Source: Cupriavidus sp. WGlv3 (lineage in GTDB: Bacteria; Pseudomonadota; Gammaproteobacteria; Burkholderiales; Burkholderiaceae). From it: DNA of 42,657 nucleotides. Shown here piece by piece: positions 34,861 through 42,657 of this stretch (positions are counted from its first letter, which is position 1; each line of letters opens with the position of its first letter). Position numbers and translations under genes: made by a program. The notes beneath the pieces are model-generated. The model saw only the letters and a program-made list of their open reading frames with translations. It searched no databases and was not told the DNA's origin. The DNA is taken from positions 1 to 42,657 of the forward strand of contig NZ_JALHRX010000030.1 of NCBI RefSeq assembly GCF_023952475.1. Reading direction: 5' to 3'.

Positions 34861-37800
34861 AAGATACCGACCACACTGATCCCCGGCACGACGATGAGAT
34901 CCCTACGCCGACGATGTCCCGCTGGCAACCGATGCGAATCGGTCTCATTGACATTTACCTATACGACAATGAAGAGTTCGCTTTCTATGATGGCAAGCTG
35001 AACCTTCGCGGACGCAATGGTGCCGGCAAGTCGAAGGTCTTATCGCTGACCATGCCGTTCCTGTTCGATGGCTTTCTGATGCCCAGCCGGATGGAGCCTG
35101 ACGCGGACCCCGGGAAAAAGATGCTGTGGAACCTGCTCCAAGGGAGCATCGACCGCCGCATTGGGTATGTCTGGATGGAATTCGGGAGGTTACGTGACGG
35201 CGATGAACCCGAGTACGTCACGTTGGGAGCCGGATTGTCTGCGGACAGTCGCCGGCCCAATGTGGACCATTGGTTCTTCATGATCGATGCCGGCGTCGCT
35301 GGGAGGGTCAACGATGACCTCTCCCTCATTGGCAACGGCAATCGTGCACTCACCAAAGACGGGCTGCGAGAGGTGCTGGCTTACCGGGGGCGCGTATTTG
35401 ATACGACGCAAAGCTACCGCGACGCGGTCGATGAGCGTCTGTTCGGGGTGGGCACGACGCGGTACGACGCCTTGATGAATACGCTGATTCAGTTGCGCCA
35501 ACCGCAACTGAGCAAACGCCCCGATGAGCAGTTGCTCTCCAATGCCCTCACCCAATCCCTTACGCCTCTACCAGCCAACCTCGTCAACGACGTATCTGAG
35601 GCACTGGTATTGCTTGATGAGCACCACGACGAACTTGAGAAATTCAATGAGCTGCGGAGGTCCGTGGCAAAGTTCGAGCGCCATTATCGTACCTACGCCG
35701 GCATGCAGACCCGGCGCAAAGGAAGACTCCTTCGTCAGGCCCATGTGGACTTCCAGACGGCAAGTTCTACCCGCCACGCCGCCACTGACCGGGTGAGCGC
35801 CGCGATCGCAGCCCAGGCCCGCGTGGAGATTGAACTCACCACCACCAATTCAGAGAAGGAACGACAGCAAACTCGCGTGAACGTCCTACGAGATGATCCA
35901 GCCAACAAGGATTCCTATCGGATGGCGATGGCTGCGGAGGATGCGGCAGAGCGCCGGAAGGCAAAGGACGAAGCCGCAACCGAACTCGACGAACGACGCC
36001 GCAAGCTAGACGCCTCCCACACGGTTGCAGGCGAGCGAAAAGACCATTTTGACAAGATGGGGCACCAGATTGCCGACATCCGGCACGACGTCACACGCAT
36101 TGCGGGTCTTGCCGGCGTGAGCCGAGCGATTGCGAACAACCGACTCATCAGCAGTGAAGCGACGGATCTGGTGGGGGCCGATGACGCCGCGATCCTTGCT
36201 GCGAAGACCGCGCTCTTTGCCGAAACCGGCGTGCGGCGCAGCCAGATTTCGGAGATGCGCCGAATGCATGGCGTCGTGAACACCGCGCAGAACAAATTCG
36301 AGATGTTTCGAGATCTCCGCCACGACAAGGAGAGCGCGAAGAAAGCCGCGGAAGAGCGCCTCTCACAGGCCGACAATGAACTGGACGCTGCCTCGGACGA
36401 CCTCCTCGATGCGTGGCAACGCCATTTTGTAGGGCTGCGTCGGATTAAGGTGGACGTTGATGGCAACATGGAAAGACTGGCGGAGTGGATTCAGCGGCTA
36501 GAGGAAAAGAATCCCTGCCTGACTGCGCTCTTGTCGGGACAGCAAGAAGCTGTCGAACAGATTGCCAAGGAAGAGGCGGAAATCAAGCTCAAGTGGCTGG
36601 CGAACGAACGCTTGGCTGCCGACTTGCAGGGCGAGCGAGAAAAGTTGGTCGCCGGCGTTGATATCCCTCCTCCCCCACAATACACCCGTGACTATGAGGC
36701 TCGCTCAGGCCGACCTGGCGCACCTTTCTGGAAGCTTGTTGATTTCAAGCCGAAGGTACGGCCGGAACAACGCGCCGGAATCGAGGCAGCGCTGGAGGGC
36801 TCAGGACTACTTGACGCGTGGGTCAGCCCTAACGGCGCGATCACGGACGCCGAAGGCAAGGTTTTGCCTCTGGACGCCAACTGGAGTCAACGGTCGTCGG
36901 TCGCACAATCGCCATTGAAGACCCTTCTCGCACCGAGCATCCCGCCGGAATGCGACGTGCCGACGGCCGTCGTCGAGCGGTTACTCGCCGGAATCGCCTG
37001 TTCAGACAACGATCCCGGTGGTGAGGCGTGGCTCTCGCCCAGCGGGCGGTACCGCCTTGCGTCGCTGGCGGGCGCATGGACGAAACCCGCGCCTGCCTAT
37101 ATCGGCACGGCGGCAAGAGCCCAGGCACGGGCAGCGCGTCTTTCCCTCATCGATGAGGCTGAAAAGGAGCTTGGTGCCGAACGAACTTCGCTGCGCGAAC
37201 AGATCAATACGGCTGTCCAGGAACAGGAGCAAGTCAGGAAAGAGCTCGAGGACATCCCCAGCGATGTCGGGCTACGCCGCGCACATCTGGCGGTGAAGAG
37301 CGCCACGGAGAGCCTGAACAGCGCAAAGGCGGAGTTTTCACGTGCAGATACCGACTGCCAAGAAGCCGAACGTAGGTTGCAGCAAGCCGTTAATAGGCGG
37401 CTGGAAGCCGCGACGGACATGGGCCTCCCCGTCGAGCCGTCGGGTCTCACGGCCGTCGAGGATTCCTTGACCGAGTTGGATCCGAAATTCCATGGGCTTG
37501 ACCACCTAGTGTACGGGATCCGACAGGCGTGGCGGGATTATGAAACTGCCTCACGCCATGAAGACGATTGTCGCCAGGAATTCGCCAAACAGGAGGCGAT
37601 CCTCGCGCAATGCCAGATTGACGACACACGCGCGGAAGCCCAACTTGCGGTTCTGCGGGAAACGATAGGCATGCGTGTTGATCAATACGAAGAGTTGATT
37701 ACCGCGGCGAGGCATGCTCTCAGCATTGCTACTGACGCCTATAACGCGGCAAATGCCAAACAAGTTGCGGCGGCAAAAGAGGAAGGTGCTGCGAACGAGG

Positions 37801-39002
37801 CGCTCACATCCGCTGAGACCCAGGTGAAGGAGGCGGCAGACAATCGGTTTCGGGCCATCGATGCATTCAAGCAAGTTGCGGAGGCCGGTCTGATTCCTGC
37901 AGCGCTCCCTGCCATCGACATTCCCGATCTCACGCGGCCATGGGCGGTCGATGCAGCCTTGGGCCTCGCGCGCAAGGCCGAGCAGGAATTGAGCAACCTC
38001 GAAGACACCGACGAGGCGTGGAGGCGTTCACAAAGCGTCATCAATACCGAGTTTCGCGAATTGGATCATGCGCTCAATGCACTCGGTCATGAGGCCCACG
38101 GCACCCAGTCTGATTCAGGCATTTCGGTAAGGATTGTCTTCCAAGGGAAGGAGGAACAGCCGCACGCTCTGCTTATCCTTCTGGATGAGGAGATTGTGAG
38201 GCGCGAAAACCTGCTGAGTGTGCGCGAGCAAGAGATCCTTGAGCAGCATCTCAAGCAGGACATCGCCATCGAGATTCATCGGCTGCTTAGGACCGCCGAA
38301 AAGCAGGTGCATGAGATCAACAGGGAACTGGACAAGTATCCGACCGCGACGGGAGTCAAGTTCAAGCTTCAGTGGGAGCCGACCAAGGACAACGCCGGCT
38401 CAACGGCGAACTTCGAGCGCCTGCGTACAATCCTCCTCCAAAAAAGCGCAGAACTCCTAACAGAAGACGAGCGCAAGGAGATCGGGGATTGGTTCCTCCA
38501 GCGCATCAAAGCGGAGAACGAGAACCCGGACTCCTATGGCCAAAAATCGGCAGACCGGCTCGCAAGAGCACTGGACTATCGTCTCTGGCACCGCTTCCGC
38601 GTTCAGCGCTCTCAAAACGGCGGATGGAAGTCGATTTCCGACCCGGCATCCAGTGGAGAACGGGCACTGGGCCTGACTGTGCCGATGATTGCGGCCGTGG
38701 CCAATTTCTACAACCAGAGCGCGGGCCAACTCGCCCCGCGATTGATCTTGCTGGATGAGGCGTTCGCCGGCATTGACGACCACGCGCGTGGGGACTGCGC
38801 CAAGCTGATCCAGATGTTCGATCTGGATTTCATGATCACCAGCGAACGTGAATGGGCATGCTATCCAGCGTTCCCAGGCGTATCGATCTGCGAACTGCAA
38901 CGGGCGCCCGGCGTGGATGCGGTCTTTGTCTCGCGTTGGAAGTGGGATGGAAAACAACGGCGACAGGTTACCGGGCGTAGCAATCCCACGACGTTGCAAT
39001 GA
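34857..39002 (+). CDS. jetC: Type II Wadjet SMC ATPase JetC (TIGR02680 family)
   Basis: A 1381-residue SMC-like motor. Walker A is GRNGAGKSK (residues 52-60) after an N-terminal lobe. Two long coiled-coil regions (about 270-600 and 740-1150) surround a globular middle (FWKLVDFKPKVRPEQRAGIE). Near the C-terminus are the signature SSGERAL (about 1264) and Walker B RLILLDEAFAGID (about 1297). All ATPase parts are present and the frame is intact. It shares no close sequence with the other JetC in this window beyond the motifs. Joined to both neighbours by ATGA overlaps. Confidence 0.95.
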   Translation: MKDTDHTDPRHDDEIPTPTMSRWQPMRIGLIDIYLYDNEEFAFYDGKLNLRGRNGAGKSKVLSLTMPFLFDGFLMPSRMEPDADPGKKMLWNLLQGSIDRRIGYVWMEFGRLRDGDEPEYVTLGAGLSADSRRPNVDHWFFMIDAGVAGRVNDDLSLIGNGNRALTKDGLREVLAYRGRVFDTTQSYRDAVDERLFGVGTTRYDALMNTLIQLRQPQLSKRPDEQLLSNALTQSLTPLPANLVNDVSEALVLLDEHHDELEKFNELRRSVAKFERHYRTYAGMQTRRKGRLLRQAHVDFQTASSTRHAATDRVSAAIAAQARVEIELTTTNSEKERQQTRVNVLRDDPANKDSYRMAMAAEDAAERRKAKDEAATELDERRRKLDASHTVAGERKDHFDKMGHQIADIRHDVTRIAGLAGVSRAIANNRLISSEATDLVGADDAAILAAKTALFAETGVRRSQISEMRRMHGVVNTAQNKFEMFRDLRHDKESAKKAAEERLSQADNELDAASDDLLDAWQRHFVGLRRIKVDVDGNMERLAEWIQRLEEKNPCLTALLSGQQEAVEQIAKEEAEIKLKWLANERLAADLQGEREKLVAGVDIPPPPQYTRDYEARSGRPGAPFWKLVDFKPKVRPEQRAGIEAALEGSGLLDAWVSPNGAITDAEGKVLPLDANWSQRSSVAQSPLKTLLAPSIPPECDVPTAVVERLLAGIACSDNDPGGEAWLSPSGRYRLASLAGAWTKPAPAYIGTAARAQARAARLSLIDEAEKELGAERTSLREQINTAVQEQEQVRKELEDIPSDVGLRRAHLAVKSATESLNSAKAEFSRADTDCQEAERRLQQAVNRRLEAATDMGLPVEPSGLTAVEDSLTELDPKFHGLDHLVYGIRQAWRDYETASRHEDDCRQEFAKQEAILAQCQIDDTRAEAQLAVLRETIGMRVDQYEELITAARHALSIATDAYNAANAKQVAAAKEEGAANEALTSAETQVKEAADNRFRAIDAFKQVAEAGLIPAALPAIDIPDLTRPWAVDAALGLARKAEQELSNLEDTDEAWRRSQSVINTEFRELDHALNALGHEAHGTQSDSGISVRIVFQGKEEQPHALLILLDEEIVRRENLLSVREQEILEQHLKQDIAIEIHRLLRTAEKQVHEINRELDKYPTATGVKFKLQWEPTKDNAGSTANFERLRTILLQKSAELLTEDERKEIGDWFLQRIKAENENPDSYGQKSADRLARALDYRLWHRFRVQRSQNGGWKSISDPASSGERALGLTVPMIAAVANFYNQSAGQLAPRLILLDEAFAGIDDHARGDCAKLIQMFDLDFMITSEREWACYPAFPGVSICELQRAPGVDAVFVSRWKWDGKQRRQVTGRSNPTTLQ

Positions 39003-40309
39003 CTGATGCGCCCTCTCCTCGCCTTCACAACCTTCTCGGTGGCGATGACCGGGCGTCGCTACGGGCGCGCCTGCGCAGGGTCTTCGAGCGCGAGCGCCCC
39101 GAAGCACCCATTGCAGGCGTAGTCAATCTGAGGGGACTCCCCCCTGCCCATATGGAGACGCTCCGCCTGATTCTCGGGCGCCCGTACCGGCATGCCGACT
39201 CCATTTCCTTTTGCCTCGAGGACGTCGACTGGGCATTACACCGAGCCGGGCTCGCGCCAAGCCTGCGGATTGCGCTCGAAATGTTGGATGGGCCAATCGT
39301 CAACAAGGAAAAGGCCCGCACCGACGAAAGGCTCGCGTGGGAGGGTGTGGCCGACAGTTGCCAGGACCCGCCCCTGCAAAGATTTTTGGAATCCAGCCTG
39401 GGGCGCGGACTGATCAAGCGCTTGTCAACGCGAAGCCCGGAACGTGCGCGAATCCTCTGTCGCCATGCGGCCGAGGTCCTCCAGAGGCTACCCCTGAAGG
39501 GCGTGCCACTTGCCCAGTTGGCGGCCGAGACCCACGGTGATGCCCACGCACTGGATCGCAACAGGCCAATCGCGTCCCTGGTCCTCGCCGTGTTACGCCA
39601 GTCGTCCACAACACCCGACGACGAAAATGACGACACGACCCGCACCGCCGACGAGGTGGCGGAGGAGCGCGCGCGCGATACCTGGGCCCGCGCCGGCGTA
39701 CTGGTCAACGAGCTGGCCCGGCCCGCGCTATGCCTGAACCTCCCGATGCGTCCCTCCGACAGGAGCAGATTCATGCGTGGCGAGCCCGGCTATCTGACCC
39801 TACGCCAGCTAGTGCGTAATCCCGAAACATGGGAAGTCGCGGGGATCGCCGTTTTCGTTTGCGAGAACCCAGAGGTCGTTACCATCGCGGCCAACGCCCT
39901 TGGTGCATCGTGTGCCCCGCTCGTCTGCACCGATGGCATGCCGGCTGCGGCGCAGCGGCATCTTCTCACCAGCCTCAAGCGTAGCGGCGCCGACTTGCAC
40001 TACCACGGCGACTACGATTGGGAAGGCATTCGTATAGGTAACCACGTCATGCGGGCGTATGGCACGAACGCCTGGAGATTTGGTGCCGCAGAATACGAGC
40101 GCGTGGTTGCTGCGACCCGCGACAAGGACTTCCCCGCCACCGGCGAACCTGTCCTAGCAACCTGGGAGCCGGAATTGACCACGATGATGAAGCTCCGTAG
40201 TCAGTCTGCGCCGAAGAGCGTGTCGTGGAGGATCTATTGGGCGACCTGGCGGCGGGATTCCGCACCTAGGCGGAAAAAGGAGTTGGTATATCTTAACGTG
40301 CCGCCTTAG
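38999..40309 (+). CDS. jetD: Type II Wadjet nuclease JetD (TIGR02679 family), C-terminal frameshift
   Basis: A 436-residue reading of the toprim/Spo11-like nuclease. Catalytic residues are present: Glu289 (FVCENPEVV) and Asp338/Asp340 (YHGDYDWEG). After LATWEPELTTMMKLRS (about residue 400) the tail looks foreign and basic (VSWRIYWATWRRD). One frame over the same bases read VCAEERVVEDLLGDLAAGF and stop at TAG 40267, which is the usual acidic family C-terminus. One missing base at about 40199-40204 explains it; the intact protein would be about 423 residues. The active site is untouched, so partial function is possible. Confidence 0.85.
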   Translation: MTDAPSPRLHNLLGGDDRASLRARLRRVFERERPEAPIAGVVNLRGLPPAHMETLRLILGRPYRHADSISFCLEDVDWALHRAGLAPSLRIALEMLDGPIVNKEKARTDERLAWEGVADSCQDPPLQRFLESSLGRGLIKRLSTRSPERARILCRHAAEVLQRLPLKGVPLAQLAAETHGDAHALDRNRPIASLVLAVLRQSSTTPDDENDDTTRTADEVAEERARDTWARAGVLVNELARPALCLNLPMRPSDRSRFMRGEPGYLTLRQLVRNPETWEVAGIAVFVCENPEVVTIAANALGASCAPLVCTDGMPAAAQRHLLTSLKRSGADLHYHGDYDWEGIRIGNHVMRAYGTNAWRFGAAEYERVVAATRDKDFPATGEPVLATWEPELTTMMKLRSQSAPKSVSWRIYWATWRRDSAPRRKKELVYLNVPP

Positions 40310-40330
40310 ACACTTCTAAATGGAGGAGGC

Positions 40331-42657
40331 TTGCTTGTAGCGGCGCCGTCGGCATACTTGTCGTGCTCGATTGTGCATCCGGTAGATCTAGTGGCAACAA
40401 GAACGAAATTCGGGAACACGTGGTGGGGCGAACGCTGGCTAAACGCCCTGCAGCATATTGACCACGAGAACCGGTTGCCGCGCGGCCGCGCCTACGTGCG
40501 AAACGGCGCCGTGACCTCCATGGAGGTGTCCGGTAGTTCGGTCACCGCACGCGTCCAAGGCTCGCGCGTCGAACCATACAAAGTCAAAATCGACATCCCG
40601 CCCTTTCAGCGCGCGGATCGGGACAGCCTTTTTAAGGCCATTGCCGGCAACCCGGCGCTCATCGGGCGGTTGCTTAATCGTGAAACTGGACCCGGCGGTA
40701 CTCGGGCTCAGCCAAAAGGAAGGCATCAATGTCTTCCCAACCGGGTGGCGCGATCTTCGGATGACCTGCTCGTGCCCGGATTGGGCGGTCCCCTGCAAAC
40801 ACCTGGCGGCCGTTATCTACGTCCTGAGCGCCGAGATTGACCGAGACCCTTTCTTGGTGTTCAGCCTTCGCGGGCTGGATCTGGTCAGTGCGCTCGATGA
40901 TTGCCGGCTCAGCATCCAGAACGAGGTGAACCGGCCAGTGCCCACGCTGTCCGATCTGCTACCTATGGCGGCGCCAGTACGTCGAGGGGAAAAGCGGGAG
41001 GAGCAGGCGCAAGTCACCGAATTCAAACCGATCGATTGTTCTTCGATCCCTGACCTGCTCGAACCGCTGAGTCGGTTGCTGCCCGAGCATCCAAGTTTCT
41101 CTTTTCCAAGGGGGATTTCCGGGAAGCGGTCCGCAGCCGTCTCGCTAGGGTCGCCAAGACTGCCGCTAAGAACCTGGCCGGCGAGAGGGATGAGGACGAT
41201 TACTCGCCGATTCTCCCCTACGACAAGCCACATATCCGCCAAGGCCTGGTGTGGCCATCGACACTTGGTGCAGCGATGAGCGGAGTGACTCGGGCCACCG
41301 CGCCGTCGGATTTCCTGGGTGCATTAGCACGTATTGAGGCAAGCGACCTACCCGACTACCAGCCGGAGGTGGCGGCCTTTTATCAACTCCGGCTGGTGAC
41401 CTTGCACCTGCTTAGCAAGGGAGCGGTCACACCCCAGATCTATGCCCACACCAATAACGTCGCAGGGGTGCGATGGTTGCCCGCGATCGCGGACGAGCAG
41501 GTGAAAGGTGTAGTTCACGCCGTGGCACTGCCACCGCGCCTACTTACCGTCGATGGCCAGTCACGCCCACGGAAGACGGTGGAGCGGTATGCAGGAGCCC
41601 TGCACCTATGCTCCGTATGGCTCACGCACTATGTCCGCACATGGGCTGGCTCGCCTAACGGCGACATGATCCTTGGGCTGTTCTTCACTGACAACTACGC
41701 CCACTTCGACCGGCCCGGCGAGGGCGCTATCCCGGGCGCCATTCAAACCTCCCTCTCCGCCTTCCATCTCGCCGAGCGGCGATTCTCGCCCGTCCTGCGG
41801 GTGGACGATATCGGGGCGGGCTTCACGGTCGACATTGACGTCCAGGACAGAGAGCACCCGACCCGGGAACCAACAGCCTTGGCAACCGTCATCGCAGACA
41901 ATCAATGGGGCAAGCACCGCTATGCGGTTCTGCAGACAATCTCTGTGCTCGACCAGCACTGCCCTCCCATCAACGACTACGTACAAAGGGAGGCCAGGAC
42001 GCCGATCGCCGTGTCCTCGGCGCAGTTGCCGTCATGGCTGAATGACACGCTGCCCGTGCTGCGGCTGATGGGGATTCGCTCGCTTTTGCCGAAGGGAATG
42101 GAAGCGCTGTTGCGGCCGAAGCTCTCCATGCGAATTGCCGGGCAACCGCCGAGTACCGTCAGTTGGTTCCGGGCTGACGACCTGTTCTCGTTTGACTGGC
42201 AGATCGCAATCGGCGATCACATTCTCGGCAAGCGTGAGTTCGAGCAGCTCGTGCAAGGCGCGAGTGGTGTCTTGCGGATCAAGGACGAATACGTTTATCT
42301 GGATCCCAAGGAACTCGCCAGCCTAAGCGCTGCCCTCGCTGCGCCCCCGAAGGTGACAGCTCCGGAACTTTTACGCATCGCCATCGCCGGAGAGCTTGAT
42401 GGCGCGGCAATCGCGCGAGACAAGAACGCCGAAGCGATCCTCCGAAAATTGCAGGATATCGAGCCATGCTCGTTGCCTGACGGGCTGGAAGCACAACTGC
42501 GCCCCTACCAGGAGCGCGGGTTCAATTGGCTCTTTCGCAATGCTTGCATCGGCTTCGGGAGCGTCATTGCGGATGACATGGGACTGGGCAAGACCCTCCA
42601 GGTCATTGCCGCGATTCTCGCGCTCAAGCAGGTTGGCGCGCTCGATGCGGCCAAGGC
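40331..42657 (+). pseudogene. SWIM zinc-finger/SNF2 helicase, partial, two frameshifts
   Basis: Begins 21 bp after jetD-II and leaves the right edge. Frame one reads KFGNTWWGERWLNALQ and ARVQGSRVEPYKVKIDIPP, typical of SWIM proteins. An extra A at 40683-40685 shifts it; the next frame carries the SWIM finger CSCPDWAVPCKHLAAV. A missing base near 41097-41100 returns to the first frame, which then stays open to the edge with SNF2-associated sequence and the helicase Walker A DDMGLGKTLQ (about 42571). The compensating shifts leave both domains well preserved. The start is uncertain (TTG 40331 or GTG 40391). Role: dsDNA translocase, perhaps working with the Wadjet operon. Confidence 0.7.

Noticed and set aside
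1..42657. CRISPR arrays, tRNA or rRNA genes, replication origin
   Set aside because: Nothing with regular short repeats and spacers, cloverleaf or rRNA signature, or iteron array was seen on reading through the window.

Overview
The window looks like an accessory, defence-rich segment of a GC-rich betaproteobacterial genome or megaplasmid. A Burkholderiales host (Cupriavidus, Ralstonia or Burkholderia type) is my inference from codon use, Tat and lipoprotein signals, an IS66 relic and gene style. No rRNA, tRNA, replication gene or CRISPR array was seen. Base composition is patchy: about 1-17 kb and 31.9-42.6 kb are GC-rich, while about 18.3-29.4 kb is visibly more AT-rich and holds orphan, chimeric and envelope-related genes, as expected of serial insertions.

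Layout. A lipoprotein gene runs off the left edge (minus), followed by an SDR dehydrogenase (plus). At 9386-2456 (minus) lies a complete four-gene Wadjet operon, jetA-jetB-jetC-jetD, encoding an SMC-type plasmid-cleaving complex that is not type II. Just upstream on the same strand is a 592-residue protein resembling the helicase-free N-terminal part of XPB-type proteins. Then come a yefM-yoeB toxin-antitoxin pair with a recognisable double-palindrome operator, a TetR regulator next to a Tat-exported hydrolase lipoprotein, and a YecA/SEC-C protein. From 16 to 18 kb there is a graveyard of repeats: a long hairpin, a second copy of a decayed small gene also found at 11.6 kb, and a 374-bp block with near-identical inverted ends and internal copies of the same motif.

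The centre holds a membrane protein and a three-gene ABC-3C-type defence operon (PD-(D/E)XK nuclease, middle component, ATPase). The ATPase is abnormal: after about 461 residues its C-terminal ATPase half is replaced in frame by a peptidoglycan amidase-like domain. Next come a DUF2272-like protein, a secreted protein, an IS66 relic, and a lipoprotein plus patatin-like lipoprotein pair. Further right are a frameshifted cold-shock gene ending near a perfect 50-bp palindrome, and an unidentified gene.

From 31.9 kb to the right edge (plus) there is a second, different Wadjet system of type II (TIGR02677/02678/02680/02679 families), all four genes joined by ATGA overlaps, followed by a SWIM-SNF2 helicase gene that leaves the window. 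The type II jetD has a shifted C-terminus and the helicase gene has two opposite single-base shifts, so this end is either recently decaying or carries assembly errors.

How it fits together: two unrelated Wadjet lineages, an ABC-3C operon and a toxin-antitoxin pair in about 30 kb make this a defence island. Both Wadjet operons have a helicase-family neighbour, which may be an accessory factor. The ABC-3C::amidase chimera and the Wadjet plus XPB-N-like neighbour are the best candidates for something not previously described.
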